Shown here one piece after another: positions 13,385-21,232 of a stretch of DNA of 21,276 nucleotides (its first letter is position 1; every line of letters begins with the position of its first letter). Source of the DNA: JANRIC01 sp033765345 (lineage in GTDB: Bacteria > Bacteroidota > Bacteroidia > Cytophagales > Microscillaceae); contig JANRIC010000090.1 in the NCBI GenBank assembly GCA_033765345.1, positions 1-21,276 on the forward strand, in the 5' to 3' direction. The notes beneath the pieces were generated by a model. That model did no database searches, was not told the DNA's origin, and worked only from the letters and a program-made list of their open reading frames with translations. A program made the translations under genes and the position numbers.

Positions 13385-14308
13385 TTATTTCTTCAAGCTC
13401 TCCCAAAAATCATCTGCTAGTGCTTTTTCGTTAATTTTGACATAAGCTTTGATTTTTCGTGCTTTATTTTCAGGAGGAGTTCTGACGGTTTTGATTTGTG
13501 CCATTTCGGGTTTGAGATAGGCTTCCACCAGAGCCAAATCCCACATGATACGGGTAGCATCCTGCGGGTTGTGTTCACGCCAGCGGTCTTCCAAGATTTT
13601 CTCTATTTCTTTGTTTTCGTCCAGGCGGTTGTATACCTCGTCCCGCTGAAATTGCAAAGGAAAAGCGGCATCGATGGGCATCATAACCAGATCTAAGCCC
13701 TCGAGATTGAGTAGATAATCAAATGCATTGAGGTCATTACGGATGTTGAATTCGCTTTTGTCCCAGACTTTGGTTTGGGCTTTATACTTTGCTCCTAGAG
13801 AATAAACCGTGATTTTAGGCATAATTTCAGGGGCGAGTATCAGTACAGAGGCGATATTGGTCAGAGCACCAATGGTTATGATGTGTAGTTTTTCGCCTAT
13901 GGGCATTTGTTTGGCGGCGGAGATGATGGCCTGTGCTGCTGGAGAGTCACGGGGGTCTTGCTGCCCCCAAGCGCGTCCGATTTGTCGGTCGGCTCCTATA
14001 GGGTGTGGAATGTCGGAGCGGTTCAAAGCCCTGATAATCTGTTCATTGAGTTTCTGGCTCTCGATGACAGTATTCAGCCCTTTGGCTTCGTAACCATTCC
14101 ATTTCTCAAAAACAAGCAAGTCTGCATTGTTGAAGTGTGCCGAACTCAGCCCAATCAACTCAATGGAAGGTTCTTTGACGAGTCTCACAATGGCATAGAG
14201 GTCGTCCATTTCGTTGCCTGTGTCCGCATCGAGCCAGACCTTTTGTTTCTGAGCAAAACTATATGATATGAAAATGAGGTAAAAGAACAATAAATAGATA
14301 GTTTTCAT
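13385..14308 (-). CDS. Exported nucleoside hydrolase-like protein
   Basis: The 307-residue protein starts at the ATG at 14308 (MKTIYLLFFYLIF) with a signal peptide cleaved near SYSFAQ (residue 20). A TTG 36 bp upstream is not needed. The mature part opens VWLDADTGNEMDDLYAI, the calcium-binding Asp cluster of inosine/uridine-preferring nucleoside hydrolases (Asp27, Asp29, Asp35, Asp36). It also has ITIGALTNIASVL and SEFNIRNDLNAF (the family's EFNxxxDPEAA region). The late catalytic pair, usually His-Asp, appears as Trp256-Asp257 in IMWDLAL, so Asp is kept and His replaced. It probably cleaves N-ribosidic bonds outside the cytoplasm, but specificity may be altered. It is the last gene of a likely four-gene minus-strand unit, 57 bp after the methylase. 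Confidence 0.85.
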   Translation of the reverse strand: MKTIYLLFFYLIFISYSFAQKQKVWLDADTGNEMDDLYAIVRLVKEPSIELIGLSSAHFNNADLLVFEKWNGYEAKGLNTVIESQKLNEQIIRALNRSDIPHPIGADRQIGRAWGQQDPRDSPAAQAIISAAKQMPIGEKLHIITIGALTNIASVLILAPEIMPKITVYSLGAKYKAQTKVWDKSEFNIRNDLNAFDYLLNLEGLDLVMMPIDAAFPLQFQRDEVYNRLDENKEIEKILEDRWREHNPQDATRIMWDLALVEAYLKPEMAQIKTVRTPPENKARKIKAYVKINEKALADDFWESLKK

Positions 14309-14365
14309 ACGAGCATAAGGTTTTGATTTGACAAGATACTGCAAGATAGTTTGAAATCAAAAAAC

Positions 14366-15223
14366 CTATGGGTTAATTTTCCGGTCATCAAACAAATTCA
14401 ATTGCCCTTTGGGACCAGGCAAAGACTCAAGATAGTTAGAGATAAAAAGTTCTTTGCCGGTTTGGTTTCCGCCTTCGGTGACATTACGCATGCCGTAGGT
14501 CAGATCCCAGGGGAAGATGTGCGCAAAGTCAAAGAGTACTCTGATGGTTTCGCAGTCGTCGTAGGTGATAAGCCAGTTGTGTTTACAATTTCGCATATTT
14601 TCGGCAAACCTTTCGTGATCAAATCCCTTGTGAAGGTGGCCGTTTTTGCCATAGAGGGCTGATTTGGTGGCTGAGTAATAGGGCGGGTCTAAAAAGATAA
14701 AGACGTTTTCGCCGTCTGCCTTGAGCAATAATTCATAATCTAGGTTAGTGATTTTTGCATTTTGGATTAACTGTCCGAAAGGCTGGAGTCTTTGAATGCT
14801 GCTTTCTGTAAATCGCTCTTGGAAAGCCCTTTCGCTGAAGCCGCCGCTCAGGCTTGTGCCTGAGAAAGTAATACGATTGTAGATAAAAAAAGCAGTAGCT
14901 CTTTCCAGGTCATTAAAATGGTCTAGATTTTCATTCAAGAAGCGGTACAGTTCTTTGCCTACTGGGTATTTTTTGCGCCATTCGTAGATTTTCTGAATCA
15001 GTTTTTCCACATCTTTTTGGGCATATTCCCAGAATTTAAAAAGCTCCGGGTAGAGGTCATTGACCCAGAATTTTTTATCGGGAAATTGCTGCCTCAAATA
15101 AATAAACACTGAACCGCCCCCCAAAAAAGGCTCTCTGAATTCTTCAAAATCAGGAACTAAGGTAGCAATTAGCGGAACGGCTCTGCTTTTGCCGCCGGGG
15201 TATCGGAGGGGGCTTTTGGTCAA
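14366..15223 (-). CDS. D12-class DNA adenine N6-methyltransferase (Dam-like)
   Basis: The enzyme transfers methyl from S-adenosylmethionine to adenine N6. The 285 residues show the D12 order: LRYPGGKSR (6-14), the SAM motif EPFLGGGSVF (31-40), VNDLYPELFKFW, and the catalytic DPPYYS (179-184). The family contains Dam, which recognises GATC, and restriction-linked methylases; the target here is not readable. The start must be TTG at 15223, because an in-frame stop lies 9 bp upstream and the conserved N-terminus follows at once. The C-terminus carries QLNLF (274-278), a canonical beta-clamp-binding pentapeptide. The gene is 6 bp after and in the same frame as the PDDEXK_2 nuclease gene, suggesting coupled translation. 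No dedicated restriction endonuclease is recognised. Confidence 0.9.
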   Translation of the reverse strand: MTKSPLRYPGGKSRAVPLIATLVPDFEEFREPFLGGGSVFIYLRQQFPDKKFWVNDLYPELFKFWEYAQKDVEKLIQKIYEWRKKYPVGKELYRFLNENLDHFNDLERATAFFIYNRITFSGTSLSGGFSERAFQERFTESSIQRLQPFGQLIQNAKITNLDYELLLKADGENVFIFLDPPYYSATKSALYGKNGHLHKGFDHERFAENMRNCKHNWLITYDDCETIRVLFDFAHIFPWDLTYGMRNVTEGGNQTGKELFISNYLESLPGPKGQLNLFDDRKINP

Positions 15224-15229
15224 GGGCGT

Positions 15230-16141
15230 TTATTTTTTGATTTTGATTTCTTGTTGAATTTTTTCTATTTCCTCCAGGTTTAGCCCGGTCATATCGGCGA
15301 TCATTTCCAGGGGATAGCCTTTTTCAAGTCCATTTTTGGCGATTTGAATTTGTGTATTTTTTCTTTCGCTTTCTCTGATTTCTTCTTCAACTTCTTTGGC
15401 GGCGAGTTCACCCTCAAATTTGGCAGTATTCATCATACTTTTTTGGTAGCTTAGATTCTCGAGATAGCGTTTGTAGTTTTTTTGCTCTTCTTTAGAAAGC
15501 TTCATGGTATCCAAAGTTTCTTTGGCTTTCTGAATACCTTTAGCTTTGAATTCATCCTTTACCTCACTATTTTTAAAAAAATAAATCCATTCATCCAAAG
15601 TATCTTTGGCTACATCATCAAAGTTATTGGCTTTAATGAGGTAATATTCCGGGAAGATACTTTCTATACTTTCTTTTTTGAAATACTCTTGCTGCTTTGT
15701 GCTAAGATGAAGTAAATCGTGGGTGTGCATTCCCAGAAAGCTTGTCTGTCCTCGGTACAGATAATCTTCGCCCTGCCCTAGATCAAAATACACGATATTG
15801 ACCGAAATCACCTTTTTCAATTGCTCATAAGCCTCCCCCAAATCAAGGTATTCGGTTATGAGTTTGGAAGTACCATAGAGGATTCTGTGGAAATAATCCA
15901 ATTCATCGTTATTTTGCACCTCAATAATGAGTAATTCTCCCTGACTGTTTTCAACCAGCAAATCCACCCGATTGAATTTGTCGTAAGCGTCCTCCTGATT
16001 GCCTTCGCTCTCGAGGACTTTATGGATTTTGATGTCTTCAAAAAGCAATTCACTCAGAAAACCCTCCAAAATCACAAAATTCGCCTTATTACGCAGCAAT
16101 CGCCTGATAGCCCAATCAAAACGGATAAGTTTTTTGCTCAT
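15230..16141 (-). CDS. Rpn/PDDEXK_2 family nuclease (transposase-like)
   Basis: The 303-residue protein starts at the ATG at 16141 (MSKKLIRFDWAIRRLLRNK). A TTG 66 bp upstream is unlikely. The N-terminal half is a PD-(D/E)XK nuclease of the PDDEXK_2/Rpn group: FDWAIRRLLRN, then NRVDLLVEN with Asp60, then LLIIEVQNN with Glu74 and Gln76, in the family's D...ExQ layout. The C-terminal third is charged and helical (KEVEEEIRESERK), ending with ...IADMTGLNLEEIEKI as in most relatives. Members such as RpnA promote RecA-independent recombination, and many are annotated as transposases without being mobile. It lies between DUF486 (46 bp) and the adenine methylase (6 bp), and its TAA is in frame with the methylase. 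Confidence 0.88.
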   Translation of the reverse strand: MSKKLIRFDWAIRRLLRNKANFVILEGFLSELLFEDIKIHKVLESEGNQEDAYDKFNRVDLLVENSQGELLIIEVQNNDELDYFHRILYGTSKLITEYLDLGEAYEQLKKVISVNIVYFDLGQGEDYLYRGQTSFLGMHTHDLLHLSTKQQEYFKKESIESIFPEYYLIKANNFDDVAKDTLDEWIYFFKNSEVKDEFKAKGIQKAKETLDTMKLSKEEQKNYKRYLENLSYQKSMMNTAKFEGELAAKEVEEEIRESERKNTQIQIAKNGLEKGYPLEMIADMTGLNLEEIEKIQQEIKIKK

Positions 16142-16187
16142 GGTTTTAGATTTTAAACAAAGATAGGGATTTTGAGGATAATTATCT

Positions 16188-16517
16188 CTATCCCTTCCTA
16201 AAAGCAAAATACACCGCCAGCAAAATAAAACAGAAACTTAGTACATAATTCCAGTTGGGTTTTTCGCGGAGGTAAACCAGGGCAAAAACCACAAAAACAC
16301 TTATACTCACAATTTCCTGGATGATTTTGAGTTGGAAACCCGTGAAAATGGTGTATCCGATTCGATTGGCAGGTACCATTAGGCTGTATTCTAAAAGGGC
16401 TATTCCCCAACTGATCAGGATGACCTTCCAGAGGGCTAGGTGTTCAAATTTAAGATACCAATACCAGGCAAAGGTCATAAAGGTATTGGATAAAGCCAAA
16501 AGTAAGATTGTTTTCAT
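16188..16517 (-). CDS. DUF486 / DMT-superfamily small membrane protein
   Basis: The 109-residue integral membrane protein begins at the ATG at 16517 (MKTILLLALSNTFMTFAWYW). It has four membrane helices: roughly 2-19, a second around LWKVILISWGIALLEYSLM, a third around IIQEIVSISVFVVFALVYL, and a fourth at WNYVLSFCFILLAVYFAF, ending RKG. The PANRIGY string after helix two is characteristic of this family, which is distantly related to drug/metabolite transporters. Function unknown. The longer reading upstream of this ATG is the antisense of the GTPase gene and is not real. It is divergent from the GTPase gene, with 72 bp between the start codons. Confidence 0.88.
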   Translation of the reverse strand: MKTILLLALSNTFMTFAWYWYLKFEHLALWKVILISWGIALLEYSLMVPANRIGYTIFTGFQLKIIQEIVSISVFVVFALVYLREKPNWNYVLSFCFILLAVYFAFRKG

Positions 16518-16526
16518 AGACAGTCT

Positions 16527-16556
16527 TTTGAGATGTGCAAAAATAAAAGATATTTC
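16527..16556 (+). promoter_or_regulatory. Candidate promoter of the GTPase gene
   Basis: TTTG (16527-16530) and GATATTTC (16549-16556), 18 bp apart, resemble the Bacteroidota -33/-7 elements and the dapD promoter candidate. Transcription would begin near 16563. This would exclude the upstream ATG at 16533 and support the ATG at 16590. Confidence 0.3.
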
Positions 16557-16589
16557 ATTATCTTTAATCTGTCTAAATCTCTGAAATCT

Positions 16590-17825
16590 ATGAATGATCC
16601 CCAAAATATTGCCGATCTGATCAATATTATTGAAAAAGCCCTGGTCATATTGCCAGCCGCTACCCGTAATACCCTTAAAGCAGAACTGGAAATTATCAAA
16701 GAAATGATTATGAAATCTCGTCCACCTAAAATTATGATCCTCGGTAGAAGGGGTGCCGGTAAATCCTCCCTGGTCAATGCTATTTTTGCCGAACCGATTG
16801 CCGAAGTGGGTTCTGTGACCTCCCAAACCGGCCAGGCGCAATGGTATGCCTATCAAAGCCATCGAGGAACTTTAAAAATCTTAGATACCCGTGGACTGGG
16901 TGACCATACCCGCCCCGAATCGGCCAATTTTCAGGAGGCTATCGATGAAATTAAGGCTGTATTGAGAACCGACTATCCCGATGTCATTCTTTTTCTCTGC
17001 AAAGCCAAAGAAGTAGATAGCCGCATTGCCGAAGACATCCGCAATATCCAGCTCATCCTTGAGCATATCCGATTGTATCATCGGTATCAAGTACCTGTTT
17101 TGGCGTTGGTTACACAGGTAGACGAACTTGACCCCATCGATGTAATCAGCCCACCCTACGACGACCACGAAAAACAAACCCACATCACCCAAGCCCTAGA
17201 AGCCTTATCCAGGGCTTTTGATCGACAGTCCTTGCCGCTTATGCACGTCCTCCCTGTATCTGCTTATGCGCGTTTTAAGGATGGAAAGCTCCTGAGCCAG
17301 CGCTACTGGAATATTGACTTGTTGATTGAGTATCTGGTGGAGGTTTTACCCAAAAATGCCCAGCTTGAGCTCGCACGCCTCAGCCGAGTGCGTTCTGTAC
17401 AACGCCAAACCGCCCGCTTAATCATTGGGTCTTCTGCCACTCTTTGTGCAGGCATTGCAGCTATTCCCCTGCCTATTGCAGATATTATTCCGCTTACAAG
17501 TGCTCAAATCGCTATGGTGACAGGCATTGCATTCATCGCTGGGCGTGAGTTGAACCAACAGTCTGCCCTAGAATTCTTGGCAGCTCTCGGAGTCAATATT
17601 GGAGCTGGTTTTGCGATGCGCGAGATTTCCAGGGCAATCGCCAAGTTTATTCTGCCGGGCGGAGGGAGTTTGATTTCTTCAGGAATTGCCTTTGCGACTA
17701 CCTGGGGCATCGGTGAGGCTGCCATTTCATACTTCATCGATGGTTTGAATCTCGAGGAAGCCCGTGAAAAATATTGGAACGAAAAAGCAAAACACAGCAA
17801 GGAAGATTATTCCAAAAATTCATAA
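16590..17825 (+). CDS. P-loop GTPase with C-terminal DUF697 (YcjF-type) domain
   Basis: From the ATG at 16590 (MNDPQNIADLINIIEKAL) the protein has 411 residues. An ATG 57 bp upstream is in frame but overlaps the predicted promoter. GTPase motifs are G1 GRRGAGKSS (52-60), G3 DTRGLGD (99-105), G4 TQVD (175-178, in place of NKxD) and G5 SAY (224-226), as in the Era-like/dynamin-related group. From about residue 268 a DUF697 domain follows, with hydrophobic hairpins (IIGSSATLCAGIAAIPLPIA, SAQIAMVTGIAFIAG, GGGSLISSGIAFATTWG) that suit membrane association. The C-terminus is charged. Related fusions are thought to act in stress or membrane remodelling, but the role here is unknown. It shares an operon with the lysozyme gene, which begins at or before its stop codon. 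Confidence 0.88.
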   Translation: MNDPQNIADLINIIEKALVILPAATRNTLKAELEIIKEMIMKSRPPKIMILGRRGAGKSSLVNAIFAEPIAEVGSVTSQTGQAQWYAYQSHRGTLKILDTRGLGDHTRPESANFQEAIDEIKAVLRTDYPDVILFLCKAKEVDSRIAEDIRNIQLILEHIRLYHRYQVPVLALVTQVDELDPIDVISPPYDDHEKQTHITQALEALSRAFDRQSLPLMHVLPVSAYARFKDGKLLSQRYWNIDLLIEYLVEVLPKNAQLELARLSRVRSVQRQTARLIIGSSATLCAGIAAIPLPIADIIPLTSAQIAMVTGIAFIAGRELNQQSALEFLAALGVNIGAGFAMREISRAIAKFILPGGGSLISSGIAFATTWGIGEAAISYFIDGLNLEEAREKYWNEKAKHSKEDYSKNS

Positions 17826-18664
17826 ATTGCCACACGAATTCAAATTTTACGACTATCGCCCGAAAAAGAAACAAACCCAGGAGCGGCTTCTATGAGTTTT
17901 TATGGTTTTTGTTATTTTGTGCCCTGCTCCTTGTGATTTTTGCCCGGTACGGCAAGCAAATAGAACATTATGTCAAAAAATTACTTAGGTCAGAACAAAA
18001 CGATCGCCGTTCCCGCAATCTGACCGACTTTGGCATTTATATACCTCGGCAATACCAGGTTCATGGGATCGACATATCTCATTATCAGCAAGATATAGAC
18101 TGGGAGGATTTGAGCAGCATGAATATCAATGGGATTAGCTTTCAGTTTGTTTATATCAAAGCTACCGAAGGGGATTCACACCGCGACAGGCTTTTTGCCG
18201 CCAACTGGCAATCGGCCAAAGAATACGGACTGATTCGGGGTGCTTATCACTTTTACCAGCCTGACATCAAATCGGATTTTCAGGCAGATCATTTTATATC
18301 GACTGTTCAACTGGAAACAGGTGATTTACCTCCGGTGCTGGATATAGAAATTACGGGAAGTTACTCGGTCGAAAATCTTCGAAAAGGGCTAAAAAACTGG
18401 CTCAGGATTGTAAAAGCTCATTATAAAATCAAGCCGATCATTTATACCAACCTAAATTATTACAGAAAATACCTCGCTGGTCATTTTTCCGAATATAAAT
18501 TTTGGATTGCCCAATATGAACGCAGCGAAACCAACCTCCCAGATCACAAGTGGTATTTCTGGCAATACAGCAATCAGGGCAAGGCGAATGGAATAGCCGG
18601 TTTGGTAGATTTTAATGCTTTTCAGGGAAATCTAGAAGAATTAAAGGCAATTTGTATTCCTTAG
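17774..18664 (+). CDS. Membrane-anchored GH25 lysozyme (possible frameshift near the start)
   Basis: Glycoside hydrolase family 25 muramidase, cleaving the MurNAc-GlcNAc bond of peptidoglycan. In the 296-residue reading, a basic stretch is followed by one membrane helix (about 38-57, FYEFLWFLLFCALLLVIFA) and an extracytoplasmic domain. Catalytic-domain motifs are HGIDISHYQ (Asp100), YIKATEG, RGAYHFYQP, VLDIE (Asp190, Glu192) and FWQYS. The start is doubtful. The frame has no ATG before the membrane helix, and the only early start is TTG inside the GTPase gene. A TTG at 17827, right after the GTPase stop, reads LPHEFKFYDYRPKKKQ in another frame. Removing one A from the A5 run at 17863-17867 would join it smoothly to NKPRSGFYEF. 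The true gene may therefore start at 17827. Confidence 0.85.
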   Translation: MERKSKTQQGRLFQKFINCHTNSNFTTIARKRNKPRSGFYEFLWFLLFCALLLVIFARYGKQIEHYVKKLLRSEQNDRRSRNLTDFGIYIPRQYQVHGIDISHYQQDIDWEDLSSMNINGISFQFVYIKATEGDSHRDRLFAANWQSAKEYGLIRGAYHFYQPDIKSDFQADHFISTVQLETGDLPPVLDIEITGSYSVENLRKGLKNWLRIVKAHYKIKPIIYTNLNYYRKYLAGHFSEYKFWIAQYERSETNLPDHKWYFWQYSNQGKANGIAGLVDFNAFQGNLEELKAICIP

Positions 18665-18671
18665 GAAGTTT

Positions 18672-18881
18672 TTACTTTTTTTTTTGGGGAGGTTTTTGAG
18701 AACTTTGAAGCGCGTTTTCCTGCCCATTAATCAGACATATATCACAAATTTTTTTGACGGATGAAGTAGGATCAATCAGCCCCATACAGGTCTCTTCTCC
18801 ACAAACATCACAAATAAAATCACTTTGGTAGATTTTAAATACAGGTTGATTCACTTTGGGTAATTTTTGGTCCACGATCAT
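18672..18881 (-). CDS. Small Cys-rich (zinc-ribbon-like) protein
   Basis: This is a 69-residue protein starting at an ATG (MIVDQKLPKVNQPVF). It contains CDVC (24-27), Cys32 and CDIC (46-49), a CxxC-n-CxxC arrangement expected to bind one zinc, plus a basic tail (SQKPPQKKK). I do not recognise a named family. It may be a nucleic-acid- or protein-binding adaptor. It is convergent with the lysozyme gene (7 bp apart) and divergent from the fused kinase gene. Confidence 0.65.
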   Translation of the reverse strand: MIVDQKLPKVNQPVFKIYQSDFICDVCGEETCMGLIDPTSSVKKICDICLINGQENALQSSQKPPQKKK

Positions 18882-18988
18882 TTATAAAGCTTGAGTTTGC
18901 GGATAAATTTTTAAATACTTGCTGGGCGGTATTTCATAGAAGTATTTAATTGTAGATTTATTGCTGTTTATTTAGCTTTATTAACATA

Positions 18989-19002
18989 CTTTTGATCAAA
19001 AG
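18989..19002. promoter_or_regulatory. 14-bp perfect palindrome upstream of the fused kinase gene
   Basis: CTTTTGATCAAAAG is self-complementary and centred on GATC, 56 bp upstream of the ATG at 19058 and between two divergent genes. This suits a dimeric regulator or a methylation-sensitive site. A hairpin TTATTCT / AGAATAA (19026-19048) lies just before the start codon and could affect translation. Confidence 0.4.
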
Positions 19003-19057
19003 GTTTGGTTTCTCCCAAAAAATGCTTATTCTCACAAAGCAAGAATAATTTTAAATC

Positions 19058-20650
19058 ATGGCACATATTCAACCTGAAATTGAGCAATATCTGGATTTTC
19101 TAGGGCAAGCACAGTCTTATCCCGAAAAGCCCGATGAGGTACAATTGATTCAGACGCACGCCTCCGTGATAGCCTTGACCGATCAATTTGCTTACAAGCT
19201 TAAAAAATCCGTAAATTTCGGTTTTTTGGATTTTAGCACCTTAGCGCAACGACATAGTGCCTGTCTGGAAGAATTACGGCTCAATCGTAGACTCAGCAAA
19301 GGAATTTATCAGGATGTGATACCGATTTATTGGGACGGCTCAAGGCTTGATTTTGAGCCGATTGAGGGAGAGATAGTCAACTATGCTGTCAAAATGCGCC
19401 GAATGCAAGAAAGCGGTTTTCTGGTGAATTTGATTCAAAAACCGGATTTCAAGCTCCAACAAATGGATTTGCTGGTAGAGAAACTCTGCGATTTTTATCA
19501 ATCTCAGGAACCACGCCCAGAAGTACTTGCTTGGGGAACACCCGAAAAACTCAGCGTGAGTATCAGGGATAATCTCAAAAGTATGCAGGAGTTTGTAGGG
19601 TTTACCGTTCCGATATGGGCTTGTGAGATCATTACTGAAAAACAGGAGTTATTTTTAAATCATCGCCAGGGCCTACTTCTGAAGCGGATAGACGAGGGTA
19701 AAATCCAGGATTGTCACGGAGATTTACGCTCCGAACACATTTATCTCGAGAATGATCAGGTGCATATTTTTGATTGTATAGAATTCAATGAAAGCTTTAG
19801 ATTCATTGATCAGTTGAATGACCTGGCTTTTTTGCTGATGGATTTGGAGTATCGGGGGCACTATGACATAGCACATTATTTTGCACAAAAGATCATCCCA
19901 AAGCTTGAAGAAGATTTAGTGACCGAACTACTGGATTTTTATAAAATCTACCGAGCTGCCGTTCGTGGGAAGGTCAACAGCCTTAAAGCCCAAGAACACG
20001 AAATCGCCCCGAAAATCCAGGAAGAAAGCATACAAAAAGCGCGGCATTATTATCAGTGGGCTTTGAAATATGCCGTATTGGGCTCAATGCCTACCATTAT
20101 TGCTGTGCTGGGAGGTACAGCTACCGGAAAAAGCACCTTATCGAGAACACTCTCTGAATTCTTGCCTATCAAACATCTCAATTCAGACCTCATCCGTAAG
20201 ACTTTGGCCGGCGTTGATCCTTTTGAGAGAACGCCTTTGGAGGAAGTTCCAAGAGTCTATTCCGAAGAAATGAGCCGAAAAACTTATGAAAAACTCTTGG
20301 AAGAAGGACTGGCTACAGTCCGCCAAGAAGGTATTGTCATTTTGGATGCTACCTTTCGTCAAAAAGAACTTATGGAAATTCTACATCAAACAACTCGGGC
20401 AGCCCATATCCGACTTATCTTGGTGCAGACCACTGCCCCCGAAGAAGTCATTAAAGCTCGCCTCAAAAGCCGTGAAGCACAAAAGACTGTTTCTGATATG
20501 CGCTTGGACACCTACCGCCCTGAAGCCTTTGCGTATACATATTCAATAGAAGAATTTGGTGATTTGGCAATTTATGCGGATACTACGGAAGCTTTGGAAA
20601 TCTTCATTCCGGGTTTGTTGAGAAAGTTTGCAGCGATAGATCAGGATTAA
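19058..20650 (+). CDS. Fused aminoglycoside-phosphotransferase-like and P-loop kinase protein
   Basis: The 530-residue cytoplasmic protein has two catalytic-type domains. Residues 1 to about 335 are APH/choline-kinase-like, with ALTDQFAYKLKKSV (ATP-binding lysine region), HGDLRSEHIYL (His220, Asp222, catalytic loop) and VHIFDCIEFN (Asp239, metal-binding). From about 345 a nucleotide-kinase-like domain starts with IIAVLGGTATGKSTLSR (Walker A, 352-360), followed by LNSDLIRKTL and later VILDATFRQKELM. The combination matches the COG2187 plus COG0645 bifunctional family. The APH asparagine of HGDLxxxN is replaced by His here (SEHIYL), as seen in that family. Small-molecule phosphorylation is expected, but the substrate is unknown and antibiotic resistance should not be assumed. 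It is monocistronic. Confidence 0.88.
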   Translation: MAHIQPEIEQYLDFLGQAQSYPEKPDEVQLIQTHASVIALTDQFAYKLKKSVNFGFLDFSTLAQRHSACLEELRLNRRLSKGIYQDVIPIYWDGSRLDFEPIEGEIVNYAVKMRRMQESGFLVNLIQKPDFKLQQMDLLVEKLCDFYQSQEPRPEVLAWGTPEKLSVSIRDNLKSMQEFVGFTVPIWACEIITEKQELFLNHRQGLLLKRIDEGKIQDCHGDLRSEHIYLENDQVHIFDCIEFNESFRFIDQLNDLAFLLMDLEYRGHYDIAHYFAQKIIPKLEEDLVTELLDFYKIYRAAVRGKVNSLKAQEHEIAPKIQEESIQKARHYYQWALKYAVLGSMPTIIAVLGGTATGKSTLSRTLSEFLPIKHLNSDLIRKTLAGVDPFERTPLEEVPRVYSEEMSRKTYEKLLEEGLATVRQEGIVILDATFRQKELMEILHQTTRAAHIRLILVQTTAPEEVIKARLKSREAQKTVSDMRLDTYRPEAFAYTYSIEEFGDLAIYADTTEALEIFIPGLLRKFAAIDQD

Positions 20651-20864
20651 ACACATGATAAAGTATTGTGCAGGGGAGAACCATAAAAATTTGAAAGAGG
20701 AACTGTTTTTATGAAGGTTTATACGATGAATCCAATCAAAGTAATTTTGATTTTAACTTATACTCAAACCGAAGTGGTTTTCCGAAATTTTAGCTCTTAA
20801 ATCATTAATAATCAAGCTAATCAATCAAGAAAATCAGGCAAATCACTTTAATCTGGGTATAATA

Positions 20865-21137
20865 TTACAATTTATCATACATGGGTTTTAAGATTTCTTT
20901 GATAAGGTCTAATACTTCTCGGAATTTAATACTCGTATCAAGATTTGACTTTTTTAGAAAAGTCTCCCATTGTTTTAAACAACTATCCTCATGGATAAAT
21001 GAATCGTTAAATATTGGGTGATCGGCGTGATAAGGGGTATTTCTTACGTTAAAGGTATTTGAGATAGCTTCTTGTAGTATATCCTTGTCATATTCTGGGC
21101 TTGATAGAATTTTGTAAACATCATAAAAGTCTTTCAT
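20865..21137 (-). pseudogene. Truncated AbiEii-type nucleotidyltransferase toxin (C-terminal remnant)
   Basis: A 90-residue reading starts MKDFYDVYKILSSPEYDKD, has LQEAISNTFNVRNTP in the middle, and ends EVLDLIKEILKPMY. This resembles the C-terminal third of AbiEii/AbiGii-type toxins (usually about 250-300 residues), where R-x-KDFYD(I/V) and AI..TF..R are typical. The nucleotidyltransferase core is missing. In-frame stops lie directly upstream of the ATG and no other frame up to the window edge continues it. The AbiEi antitoxin, normally just upstream, is not seen in the window. I regard it as a 5'-deleted relic. Expression as a small protein cannot be excluded. Confidence 0.6.
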
Positions 21138-21232
21138 TCGTTACTACTCAGGTTGTAAAAAAGAATAATATTTGCATATTTTTAAAAAAAGAAAATTTAT
21201 TTTTAAAATTTTGGGTTTAACAAAATATAATA

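Noticed and set aside
14366..16141. A classical restriction-modification system
   Set aside because: The nuclease is of the Rpn/PDDEXK_2 group, which has no established sequence-specific restriction role. Only the pairing is noted as a finding.
16518..16862. N-terminal extension of the DUF486 protein on the minus strand
   Set aside because: The extra part is antisense to the GTPase coding region and has low-quality composition. The ATG at 16517 gives the standard family length.
19058..20650. Aminoglycoside resistance gene
   Set aside because: The APH-like domain is of the fused COG2187 type, which has no known link to antibiotic resistance.
20711..20800. 29-residue ORF with ATG and a purine-rich AGAGGAA upstream
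   Set aside because: Too short, with no recognisable feature or repeat of context. It could be tested by ribosome profiling.
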